From: Deltaproteobacteria bacterium
GTDB taxonomy: Bacteria > Desulfobacterota > Syntrophia > Syntrophales > UBA2210
Length of the DNA stretch: 10,996 nt
Assembly (NCBI GenBank): GCA_030603465.1
Contig: JAUVXT010000071.1
Span: forward strand, 1 to 10,996
Direction of reading: 5' to 3'
The first letter of the stretch is position 1, and each line of letters begins with the position of its first letter. The translations under genes and the position numbers were made by a program. Of the stretch, positions 1 through 6,009 are shown one piece after another. The notes below the pieces were generated by a model. It was given only the letters and a program-made list of their open reading frames with translations. It was not told where the DNA came from and searched no databases.

Positions 1-222
1 CTTCTCAAATTTTTTAAGGTTATCTTCATAGTTTGGGTCCTTAATAAATTGGGCGACGCAGATCGCCGCCTTATTTGCCAAGATCGCCTTTTCGGTTATC
101 AAAGTGGTAGTGCTGGAGGTTGTCCAACCACCCCAGCTAAAGCCAATAATCATGGCGACAGCAGCCCCAATAATAAAGCCCCCAGCTCCAAACATCATCC
201 TTGCTTTCATGTCTGTATTCAT
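1..222 (-). CDS. Small single-helix membrane protein with GFSWGGW motif, unknown function (partial, cut by window edge)
   Basis: The reading frame starts at an ATG (complement of 220-222) and stays open for 74 codons to the left edge, so the C-terminus is outside the window. A Shine-Dalgarno AGAAAGGA (complement of 230-237) lies 7 bases upstream. The protein begins MNTDMKARMMF. It then has a hydrophobic Gly/Ala-rich segment at about residues 11-29, ending in GFSWGGWTT, which looks like one transmembrane helix or uncleaved signal anchor. A Ser/Thr-rich stretch follows, then an Ala-rich part containing AAICVAQFIKDP and a charged tail. From memory this resembles short uncharacterised proteobacterial proteins that share the GF-WGGW and A-ICV--F patterns. 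No enzymatic function is known to me. A second ATG at residue 5 is possible, but the Shine-Dalgarno spacing favours the first. It is transcribed leftward, away from the repeat-bearing gap at 223-561. Confidence 0.72.
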   Translation of the reverse strand, partial: MNTDMKARMMFGAGGFIIGAAVAMIIGFSWGGWTTSSTTTLITEKAILANKAAICVAQFIKDPNYEDNLKKFEK

Positions 223-561
223 CAGTCAATCCTTTCTCTATGGTGGCAGTTTTCATAACTCCTCGGTATCTCCCCGCCTTTCGAAAATCCGAGACTTCGT
301 TTTTTATGAAGATTACTTTTTATTCAATGCGCTAGATTTGTGTCCTTAGAAAACATAACCCTTTATTATATTATCATATACAGGTCTTGAATGTATGAAT
401 CACATATCGTAACTAATTCTACCCTTTCCACAGTTCACATATCTGATAACTATACGTAACACTGGGGGATTGACTGATATGTGATAACCGGTCATTATTT
501 ATCTGTTTTCTACAACGTGGGTTTGAAATCAGCAGGTAGCCGGATCATATCTTGATCAAAA
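223..561. other. Non-coding region with AT-rich core and repeated 9-mers
   Basis: This stretch separates two leftward genes and has no convincing coding frame. It holds the ribosome-binding site of the membrane-protein gene at its left end. An AT-rich tract at about 361-380 includes a minus-strand TATAAT (complement of 365-370), but no good -35 is paired with it. Three copies of TCACATATC lie between 400 and 484. The right end, just past the SEC-C stop codon, has only a weak 5-bp inverted repeat (543-547 with 553-557) and no T-tract, so no terminator is called. Confidence 0.6.
400..484. repeat. Three copies of TCACATATC (two direct, one inverted)
   Basis: TCACATATC occurs at 400-408 and 435-443, and as its reverse complement GATATGTGA at 476-484. 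Start-to-start spacings are 35 and 41 bases. Flanking bases are partly similar as well, with GTAAC or GATAAC following nearby. The copies lie about 180-260 bases upstream of the leftward membrane-protein gene, so they could be regulator binding sites. No regulator can be named. A chance origin is possible in AT-rich DNA. Confidence 0.5.
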
Positions 562-738
562 CTATCGCCCGCCGTGTATTGCTGCGTCTGCAATCTGGCT
601 TGATCTTTTTTTGGCATCTGTATCGAGGTGACATCTCTTATATTTTTTGCCACTGCCGCACCAGCAGGAATCATTTCTCCCTAATTTTCCATTTTCATTT
701 TGCTTTTTCGATGAAAAGAGTTTCTGAAGTATCCCCAT
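562..738 (-). CDS. 58-residue SEC-C zinc-motif protein
   Basis: The frame begins at ATG (complement of 736-738), with an AAGGAAC Shine-Dalgarno a few bases upstream, and ends at TAG (complement of 562-564). The product is short and basic. Residues 1-18 are a lysine-rich lead. Residues 19-38 carry the SEC-C signature GRNDSCWCGSGKKYKRCH, with C25, C27, C36 and H37 as the expected zinc ligands. A polar tail of about 20 residues follows. SEC-C motifs occur at the C-terminus of SecA, where they bind SecB and ribosomes, and in many small stand-alone or fused proteins of unknown role. No SecA gene is adjacent. The same frame is open further upstream to 933, but that extension has no domain and would cross the probable promoter at 808-836, so the internal ATG is preferred. 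A zinc-dependent protein- or RNA-contact role is plausible but unproven. Confidence 0.82.
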   Translation of the reverse strand: MGILQKLFSSKKQNENGKLGRNDSCWCGSGKKYKRCHLDTDAKKRSSQIADAAIHGGR

Positions 739-807
739 GATGTTCCTTTCGCATAATTTATTGGATTTCAGACTCGGTATCCCGGTCAAAAGAAGACGAA
801 GTCGCGC

Positions 808-836
808 ACCATATCGGTTACAGCCGGAACTGTCAA
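808..836 (-). promoter_or_regulatory. Probable sigma-70 promoter for the SEC-C gene
   Basis: On the minus strand a perfect TTGACA (complement of 831-836) is followed after exactly 17 bases by TATGGT (complement of 808-813), which matches four of six TATAAT positions. The -10 lies about 70 bases upstream of the SEC-C ATG. It also lies inside the upstream extension of that frame, which supports the short gene model. Confidence 0.5.
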
Positions 837-952
837 GCCTTTTTTCAAAATAATAATTGCGACCACAGGGAACCTTATGATGATCAAGATAAGCACCGGA
901 TGGAAAGATTTGACATTCAGTGAACGCGGTCATGACACATTTTGTTATTCTC

Positions 953-983
953 TTGACAAAGAACGATGTTTTCGATTTATATT
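953..983 (+). promoter_or_regulatory. Probable sigma-70 promoter for the acyl-CoA synthetase gene
   Basis: A perfect TTGACA lies at 953-958. It is followed by TTTATATT, giving a -10 of either TTTATA at 976-981 (17-base spacer) or TATATT at 978-983 (19-base spacer). Transcription would start roughly 30 bases before the TTG start at 1024, leaving a short leader that contains the strong Shine-Dalgarno. Confidence 0.55.
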
Positions 984-1010
984 GTTTCCCCGTTGTGTCA
1001 TTAGCAAATA

Positions 1011-1016
1011 AGGAGG
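1011..1016 (+). promoter_or_regulatory. Shine-Dalgarno AGGAGG that fixes a TTG start
   Basis: A perfect AGGAGG sits 7 bases before the TTG at 1024. The next in-frame ATG (1057, residue 12) has only a weak purine stretch in front of it. This decides the start of the acyl-CoA synthetase. Confidence 0.8.
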
Positions 1017-1023
1017 ATTTTAA

Positions 1024-3216
1024 TTGAATTCAGGAACCCATATTTTTGAAGAAACGATGGCGACAGATCACAAAGTAATCACAGAGGAACTTTCAAAGGC
1101 TATTTTGAGAAAATATAACATTACAGTTCCGGATTACGCCCTTGTTAATTCTGTAGAAGAAGCCATAAAGACTGCAAAAAAACTCGGATATCCACTTGTA
1201 ATGAAAGTTGTCTCGCCACAAATTCTACATAAAACAGACGTTGATGGGGTCAAAGTAGGCCTTCAAAATGAAGAGGAGACAAAGAACGCCTTTCTTGACA
1301 TGCACAAAAGGCTTTCACAGAATAAAGATGTGCACCTGAAGGGGATACTTCTTGAGAAAATGGTTCCTCAAGGAATTGAACTCATAATAGGCCTGCAAAA
1401 CGATCCGCAATTTGGACCGGTCATAATGGCAGGATTAGGCGGGGTCTTGACTGAAATATTTAGAGATGTCGCGTTTAGACTGCTTCCAATTACCGTAAAT
1501 GATGCTCAATCGATGCTCGCAGAACTGAAAGGAGCAAAGATACTGGAGGGCTACAGAGGCAGCAGGCCAATAGACCAAAACATGCTTGTAGAAATCCTGA
1601 TGAAGATAGGGCGGCTCGGCGTCGATAATGCCGGATACTTTGATAGCATTGATTTTAATCCTCTGGTGGTATATCCGGAATCATACTATGTTGTAGATGC
1701 AAAGATTCTTTTGCGGAAGGAATTCAAAAAAGATGCCATTTCCAAAGCGCAACCAAATGCAGGGCATATGGAAACGTTTTTCACGCCACAATCCGTAGCT
1801 GTGGTTGGCGCTTCCTCAACCCCTGGAAAAATTGGAAATTCTGTCCTGGATAGTATTGCGCGGCATGATTACAACGGCAAAGTCTATCCCATCAATCCAA
1901 AGGCAGCTGAAATTTTAGGACTCAAATGTTACCCTTCGCTCGATGCAATTCAGGATCCAATAGATTTGGTTGTAATCTGTGTTGATCTTTCAGTCACTGC
2001 ACAAGTTCTTGAAGAGTGTGCAAGGAAAGGAATTCATAATGTTGTCATAATCTCAGGAGGCGGCAAAGAACTTGGCGGCAACAGGGCGGCCATGGAAGCA
2101 GAGATAAAACGACTTTCTGAGCTTCACAAAATAAGAGTTATTGGTCCAAACTGTATAGGCATGTTTAATGCGGCTAATAGACTCGATTGTGCCTTCCAGG
2201 GTCAATCAAGAATGGTTCGAGCAAGACTGGGTAATGTTGCATTCTTATCCCAGAGTGGGACTATGGGGATCAGTTTCCTGGAAGATGCCGATGTGTTTGG
2301 TCTATCCAAAATGGTAAGTTATGGAAACCGATCGGATGTGGACGAAGCTGATATGATCTGGTATCTGGCAGATGACCCGCAGACTAAAGTGATCGCCCTC
2401 TATGTAGAAGGGTTTGGAGATGGTCGCAAGTTCATAGAAACTGCAAAGAAGGTAATAGTAGAGAAACAAAAACCGGTTGTCATCTGGAAGAGCGGACGAA
2501 CATCACGTGGCGCAAAACAGGCGGCATCTCATACAGGATCGCTCGGTGGATCAAATGAAATAATCATGGCTGCCTTCAAACAGGCCGGAATAATTTCTGT
2601 TGATAGTTATCAAGAACTGGTGGCAGTAGCAAAGGCGTTTGCGTGGCAACCTGTCGCTACAGGCAACAAGGTAGCTCTTGTTGGTAACGGAGCGGGTCCG
2701 ATGATTGGCGCGATCGATCATTTTGAGAAATTGGGACTGGAGCTTGCACAGGTAACCGAATCTACATTAAATGATATGATTTCACATTATCCCGCCACAT
2801 ATGTTATCGGAACCGGCAATCCCGTAGATGTCACAGGTGGAGCCAATGCGGACGACTATAGATATGCCATCGAAAAGTTCATGGATGATCCGAATGTGGA
2901 TATAGTAATGCCATGGTTTGTCTTCCAGGATGATCCGCTCGATGAAGGAATCATAGCTTATCTTGGTGAATTTTCAAGTCAACGTAAAAAACCAATCATT
3001 GTCGGAGCGAACGGAGGGCCATATACGCGAAAGATTTCAGCATTGATCGAGAAACACAATGTGCCGGTTTATGATGATATCAGAGACTGGGTATGCGCTG
3101 CGGCCGGGCTTTTCCATTGGGGGAAAACGTATCGTAAAAGATCACCGAAAGAAATAACAAAAGTCAGAACCTGGGATGGAACGATAACAAGGACATCGTC
3201 ATTCAGCATGTTATAA
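1024..3216 (+). CDS. ADP-forming acetate/acyl-CoA ligase, fused beta-alpha subunits
   Basis: This 730-residue member of the NDP-forming acyl-CoA synthetase superfamily should interconvert acyl-CoA + ADP + Pi with acid + CoA + ATP in the cytoplasm. The N-terminal part (about 15-235) is the ATP-grasp, beta-type domain. It carries LHKTDVDGV, whose H69 matches the histidine seen in archaeal ACD beta subunits. From about 252 the alpha-type part begins with a CoA-binding Rossmann fold (VAVVGASSTPGKIGN, from residue 260). Succinyl-CoA-ligase-like domains follow, with FLSQSGTMG and the phosphohistidine motif SHTGSLGG (H503). Both histidines of the phosphoryl relay are therefore present. The start is TTG with a perfect AGGAGG. 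The gene stands alone, read rightward from its own probable promoter and convergent with the transporter. In a syntroph or fermenter it could make ATP from acetyl- or other acyl-CoA; the substrate cannot be read from sequence. Assignment to the family is firm, acetate specificity is not. Confidence 0.92.
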   Translation: MNSGTHIFEETMATDHKVITEELSKAILRKYNITVPDYALVNSVEEAIKTAKKLGYPLVMKVVSPQILHKTDVDGVKVGLQNEEETKNAFLDMHKRLSQNKDVHLKGILLEKMVPQGIELIIGLQNDPQFGPVIMAGLGGVLTEIFRDVAFRLLPITVNDAQSMLAELKGAKILEGYRGSRPIDQNMLVEILMKIGRLGVDNAGYFDSIDFNPLVVYPESYYVVDAKILLRKEFKKDAISKAQPNAGHMETFFTPQSVAVVGASSTPGKIGNSVLDSIARHDYNGKVYPINPKAAEILGLKCYPSLDAIQDPIDLVVICVDLSVTAQVLEECARKGIHNVVIISGGGKELGGNRAAMEAEIKRLSELHKIRVIGPNCIGMFNAANRLDCAFQGQSRMVRARLGNVAFLSQSGTMGISFLEDADVFGLSKMVSYGNRSDVDEADMIWYLADDPQTKVIALYVEGFGDGRKFIETAKKVIVEKQKPVVIWKSGRTSRGAKQAASHTGSLGGSNEIIMAAFKQAGIISVDSYQELVAVAKAFAWQPVATGNKVALVGNGAGPMIGAIDHFEKLGLELAQVTESTLNDMISHYPATYVIGTGNPVDVTGGANADDYRYAIEKFMDDPNVDIVMPWFVFQDDPLDEGIIAYLGEFSSQRKKPIIVGANGGPYTRKISALIEKHNVPVYDDIRDWVCAAAGLFHWGKTYRKRSPKEITKVRTWDGTITRTSSFSML

Positions 3217-3286
3217 AAGAGACATATCCGGGCAGAAGGCAAAGAATATAAACATGCCTATAATCTTTGGGGCAGGGATATTCATG

Positions 3287-4507
3287 TCAAATATTGAAAC
3301 CTGTCCCGGGCTTTTTAAGGGCAAGTAAAAGTCCTCCCGAGAGCACGAGTACTCCCACGAGCGACATGGCGAGGGGGAAGAGACCGACGTCTGCCATTAT
3401 GCCGATTCCCGTCGGGATGAGACCTCCCCCAACGGTAAATGCAATAGCCGTTGCAAAGGAAACGGCAAGATTCCTGCTCTGTTCGGGGACAATCGATGAC
3501 AGCAGAGCGAAGCCCGCCGGGAAAAACCATATGGCCAGTACGGGTTGGAGAAATATCACCACACTGATCATATTTGACGGTACGATTCCAAAGAGGATTG
3601 TTATCGTACCGGTTATCAGAAAGACCCACTTTATCGTTTGCCTGGCCCCAAAGCGATCGACAACCCATCCACCTATGAAAATCATGACAAGGGGGAGAAT
3701 CCTCGATAGGCCGACAATGGTATTGGCCCGCGCGCGGGTGAATTCGCACTGATCGACCAGATAAAGCGGAAGCATTGTAAATATACCTATGGAACTGGCA
3801 ATGCCGAGACTCAGCAGAAAAATCATGATCAAAAAAGAGGTGTTCCGAAAGAGGGCTTCAACTGATCTATAGTTGGGAGTCTCGCCGGTAAACTCTCCGC
3901 CACGCCCAAATATGGCATAGACAATGCCGACACTAATTGCAATGATTCCGATAGTGGCCTCCACACCGCGCCATGAAAACCAGAGGAAAAATATTTCGGC
4001 CACAAAGGGGGCCGAAAGAAAGGCCAGATTGGGCGCTAATTCGTGAATGGCGAGCGCCTTTCCCCATTGACGATTGTCGACCAAGCGAGTAATGCTGGCT
4101 ATCCCCGATGGGAGATAGGCACCCGCACCAATCCCGATCAAAAACATCCCTGTGCCGAGCCCAAAGGCGGAACGGGTAAATGAAATTCCTATAAGAGCCA
4201 GCCCGACGAATACAGATGAGAAGATAATGGTGACACGGTGAGTCACTCTTGAGTTTATATAACCCGATCCAACCAATGAAATGAAATAGCCCACGGTGAT
4301 AAAGAGAAAAAGCGAACCGGCCTCCCCGTGACTCAGGCTTAGATCGCCTTCAACGGCGGTAATCATGGGTGAAAGGATTATGCGGGAAACAAAATTTACA
4401 AAGAATATTGCCGTAAGGCATATTATAGGGAGAAGATGCAAACTATAGGAAAGATCTACTTCCCCGGGTTTTATTTGCCCTTTTTTCGTAACTATTTTTT
4501 TTAACAA
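3287..4507 (-). CDS. Major facilitator superfamily transporter, substrate unknown
   Basis: This 406-residue inner-membrane protein has about twelve hydrophobic segments: roughly residues 23-47, 62-83, 91-110, 115-137, 153-175, 183-200, 224-248, 263-283, 291-309, 315-339, 347-370 and 376-397. A charged central loop lies at about 201-222. The MFS loop signature is clear in the second half (GGWVVDRFGAR, 279-289) and degenerate in the first (GSGYINSRVTHR). Segment 5 carries a polar HELAPN motif that may face the transport path. The start is TTG (complement of 4505-4507), with GAGGAG (complement of 4515-4520) 7 bases upstream; the next Met, at 48, would remove the first helix. The C-terminus is short and cytoplasmic. 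It is convergent with the acyl-CoA ligase (70 bases between stops), with no convincing shared terminator. Import or export of a small organic acid would fit the neighbour, but nothing in the sequence fixes a substrate. Confidence 0.88.
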   Translation of the reverse strand: MLKKIVTKKGQIKPGEVDLSYSLHLLPIICLTAIFFVNFVSRIILSPMITAVEGDLSLSHGEAGSLFLFITVGYFISLVGSGYINSRVTHRVTIIFSSVFVGLALIGISFTRSAFGLGTGMFLIGIGAGAYLPSGIASITRLVDNRQWGKALAIHELAPNLAFLSAPFVAEIFFLWFSWRGVEATIGIIAISVGIVYAIFGRGGEFTGETPNYRSVEALFRNTSFLIMIFLLSLGIASSIGIFTMLPLYLVDQCEFTRARANTIVGLSRILPLVMIFIGGWVVDRFGARQTIKWVFLITGTITILFGIVPSNMISVVIFLQPVLAIWFFPAGFALLSSIVPEQSRNLAVSFATAIAFTVGGGLIPTGIGIMADVGLFPLAMSLVGVLVLSGGLLLALKKPGTGFNI

Positions 4508-4514
4508 CAGGTAA

Positions 4515-4520
4515 CTCCTC
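4515..4520 (-). promoter_or_regulatory. Shine-Dalgarno GAGGAG that fixes the transporter's TTG start
   Basis: On the minus strand GAGGAG ends 7 bases before the TTG (complement of 4505-4507). No ATG lies near enough in frame to replace it without losing the first membrane helix. Confidence 0.75.
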
Positions 4521-4572
4521 GGCAGTAAATCGAATCTCCCTATAGCAGTGTTGCGGGGAATCTCCGACTTTC

Positions 4573-4632
4573 AAGTAACTTAAATCTGCAAATGTGTTGT
4601 AGCGTTGTCCCACGCTACATAACAAGTTACTT
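4573..4632. repeat. Nested inverted repeats (two-stem hairpin)
   Basis: The outer arms are AAGTAACTT (4573-4581) and AAGTTACTT (4624-4632), a perfect 9-bp inverted repeat. Inside it is a second perfect stem, GTAGCGT (4599-4605) with ACGCTAC (4612-4618), around a 6-base loop. The pair could fold as one long interrupted hairpin in DNA or RNA. No T-tract follows the arms on either strand, so it is not a standard terminator. It lies in the probable 5' leader or promoter zone of the transporter. It could also be a remnant of a small palindromic element. Confidence 0.55.
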
Positions 4633-4644
4633 TCCATTATAATT

Positions 4645-4656
4645 CCGACGTGTCGG
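4645..4656. repeat. Small dyad CCGAC-GT-GTCGG
   Basis: This is a perfect 5-bp inverted repeat with a 2-base centre, next to the AT-rich core at 4636-4643. It could be an operator half-site pair for the transporter. The evidence is only the symmetry. Confidence 0.3.
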
Positions 4657-4689
4657 GGTAGCGAAGCTGTTAAGGATAATTTTTACTCT

Positions 4690-4712
4690 TATGAGCTCGC
4701 TGTTCAGTTCAA
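4690..4712 (+). repeat. Direct repeat copy 1 (pair with 4813-4835)
   Basis: This 23-base unit matches the one at 4813-4835 with a single mismatch at the fifth base. The last 18 bases, GCTCGCTGTTCAGTTCAA, are identical. The offset between the copies is 123 bases. Confidence 0.7.
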
Positions 4713-4812
4713 GTATCAGTCGGAAATTTTCACAAGACTAAAACAGAATTTGTCTTCATTGTAAATAAAGAAATTTATAAATCGCTTACTAATCCCGCCA
4801 CAAGCAGCAGAG

Positions 4813-4835
4813 TATGCGCTCGCTGTTCAGTTCAA
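4813..4835 (+). repeat. Direct repeat copy 2 (pair with 4690-4712)
   Basis: This is the second copy of the 23-base unit, 98 bases before the mnmA start codon and upstream of the probable mnmA promoter. About 100 AT-rich bases separate the copies and show no coding potential. The pair could be operator sites or flanks of an old insertion. Confidence 0.7.
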
Positions 4836-4868
4836 ATAAGTTGTAATCATAGATTTATTCCTTTAAGA

Positions 4869-4896
4869 TTGACACGCAGGAAATAAAAGTTTAAAA
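4869..4896 (+). promoter_or_regulatory. Candidate promoter for the mnmA-der operon
   Basis: A perfect TTGACA lies at 4869-4874. After 16 bases comes TTAAAA (4891-4896), a poor -10 in an A/T-rich stretch. It is the only good -35 in the 120 bases before mnmA. A Shine-Dalgarno AGGAG (4923-4927) lies 5 bases before the ATG. Confidence 0.42.
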
Positions 4897-4932
4897 AGAC
4901 CAGTTTGCTCGTAACAATCAGTAGGAGTTTTT

Positions 4933-6009
4933 ATGTCAACGAACAGAAAAAAGGCATTAATCGCCCTCAGCGGCGGTGTAGACAGCGCCGTCGCGGCGGC
5001 TCTTTTGAAAGACAGGGGCTTTCATGTAGAAGGCTTCTATATGAAAAACGGGTTTCCGGGTAAGTCTGAAACCGAGGCACGTAGCGCGGCGGATAAATTG
5101 GGAATTTCCCTCCATGTAACCGACCTTACCGGTCCCTTCAGAAAAGAGATCGTCGATTATTTTGTTGCGGAATATCTCTCAGGAAGGACGCCTAATCCCT
5201 GCGTACTCTGTAACAAGAAAATCAAGTTCTTTTATCTCATAAAACTGGCGGAGCAGTTTGGATTTGATCATGTCGCCACGGGGCACTATGCGCGCATCGA
5301 AGATCTTGGCACAAAATATGGTTACAGAATTCGGAAAGGTATCGACACAAAGAAGGATCAATCCTACTTTCTCTCACGACTGGGACAGGAAGAGCTTGGA
5401 AAAATCATCTTCCCCCACGGCAACAGCACGAAGGAGGAGGTAAAAGAGATGGCCGCGAAAATCGGTTTCGGATCTCTTGTGAAAAAGGAAAGCCAGGAGA
5501 TTTGCTTCATCCCAAATAATTACAGGGATTTCCTCGAAAAATATTCCCGGGAATCTCTTCCCCGGCCCGGGAATATCGTAACCGTGAAAGGTCAGACAGT
5601 GGGAAGACACAGGGGCATTCACTCCGTAACCATCGGCCAGAGAAAGGGTCTCGATATCTCTTCCGATCGCCCCTACTATGTGCTTGAAACAAGAAAAGAC
5701 ACAAATGAAGTTGTCGTGGGAAGGGATGAAGATCAGTTCTTTGGCGGGCTCATCGCGAAAGACATTTCATGGGTTTCACCCGCCTATCTCTCCTCAAAAG
5801 ATATAGAGGCGAGAGTTCACATCAGATACCGCCATCGAGGAGTCGACTCCACAATCGTAAAGCACACTTCAGACGGTGAAGGAAACTCCGCCCTCGTTAC
5901 ATTCGAAAAACCGCAAAAGGCGGTTGCCCCCGGCCAGGCAGTGGCATTCTATCAGGGAGATATCGTCATCGGAGGAGGATGGATAGAAAGGGGGATAAAA
6001 CTTGACTAG
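4933..6009 (+). CDS. mnmA: tRNA-specific 2-thiouridylase MnmA
   Basis: MnmA adenylates and thiolates U34 of tRNA-Lys, -Glu and -Gln, making s2U in the anticodon. The 358-residue length is close to the E. coli protein (368). The N-terminal PP-loop SGGVDSAVAA binds ATP. The tRNA/catalytic region has NPCVLCNKKIKF, with C93 at the position of the E. coli catalytic Cys, and TGHYAR. Further on, KKESQEICFIP supplies the second catalytic Cys, C191. The central and C-terminal domains show IGQRKGLDI, RYRHRG and PGQAVAFYQGDIVIGGG, as expected for the full family. C90 sits where E. coli has Asp (NPDILCN), making a CxxC with C93. The start is ATG with AGGAG 5 bases upstream. It is the first gene of the operon, and its last 8 bases overlap mtaB. 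A perfect 11-bp inverted repeat lies in its coding sequence at 5541-5576. Confidence 0.96.
   Translation: MSTNRKKALIALSGGVDSAVAAALLKDRGFHVEGFYMKNGFPGKSETEARSAADKLGISLHVTDLTGPFRKEIVDYFVAEYLSGRTPNPCVLCNKKIKFFYLIKLAEQFGFDHVATGHYARIEDLGTKYGYRIRKGIDTKKDQSYFLSRLGQEELGKIIFPHGNSTKEEVKEMAAKIGFGSLVKKESQEICFIPNNYRDFLEKYSRESLPRPGNIVTVKGQTVGRHRGIHSVTIGQRKGLDISSDRPYYVLETRKDTNEVVVGRDEDQFFGGLIAKDISWVSPAYLSSKDIEARVHIRYRHRGVDSTIVKHTSDGEGNSALVTFEKPQKAVAPGQAVAFYQGDIVIGGGWIERGIKLD
5541..5576 (+). repeat. Perfect 11-bp inverted repeat inside mnmA
   Basis: ATATTCCCGGG (5541-5551) pairs with CCCGGGAATAT (5566-5576) across a 14-base spacer. It lies within the coding frame, at about codons 203-215 (KYSRESLPRPGNI). 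In mRNA this would be a stable GC-clamped stem. The left arm is itself part of a 12-base palindrome, ATTCCCGGGAAT (5543-5554). Confidence 0.7.
5987..5995 (+). promoter_or_regulatory. Ribosome-binding site AAAGGGGGA within the end of mnmA, for mtaB
   Basis: This purine run lies in the last codons of mnmA, 6 bases before the TTG at 6002. Together with the 8-base gene overlap it suggests coupled translation. Confidence 0.6.

Larger units (their letters stand above)
4508..4932. other. 425-base divergent intergenic region rich in repeats
   Basis: This lies between the leftward transporter and the rightward mnmA operon and has no credible gene. From left to right it holds the transporter's Shine-Dalgarno (4515-4520), a nested inverted-repeat structure (4573-4632), a TATAAT-like AT core (about 4636-4643) readable on both strands without a good -35, a small dyad CCGAC-GT-GTCGG (4645-4656), and two copies of a 23-base direct repeat (4690-4712 and 4813-4835). 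The probable mnmA promoter and ribosome-binding site are at the right end. A short direct repeat GAATCTCC also occurs at 4532-4539 and 4558-4565. Confidence 0.6.

Noticed and set aside
262..305. Possible plus-strand terminator: CTCGG/CCGAG followed by a T6 run
   Set aside because: The stem is only 5 bp with a 22-base loop, the T-run is offset by 6 bases, and no plus-strand gene lies upstream.
739..933. Upstream extension of the SEC-C frame to a 123-residue protein
   Set aside because: The added sequence has no recognisable domain, covers a good minus-strand promoter (808-836), and the internal ATG has its own Shine-Dalgarno.
910..938. Second plus-strand TTGACA upstream of the acyl-CoA ligase
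   Set aside because: The -10 position at 17-base spacing reads TGACAC, a poor match; the copy at 953-958 is better placed.
3217..3286. Bidirectional terminator between the convergent ligase and transporter
   Set aside because: No stable stem with T-tract was found on either strand; only short, weak complementarity is present.
3315..3749. Second minus-strand frame within the transporter (144 residues)
   Set aside because: It is an off-frame shadow of the MFS coding sequence, with no domain or ribosome-binding site.
3267..3752. Plus-strand 161-residue open frame over the transporter
   Set aside because: It is antisense to a clear MFS gene, has Pro/Lys/Thr-rich low-quality sequence, and shows no motif.
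4443..4637. Minus-strand 64-residue frame over the transporter start
   Set aside because: It overlaps the transporter's N-terminus out of frame and runs through the nested inverted repeats; composition is not protein-like.
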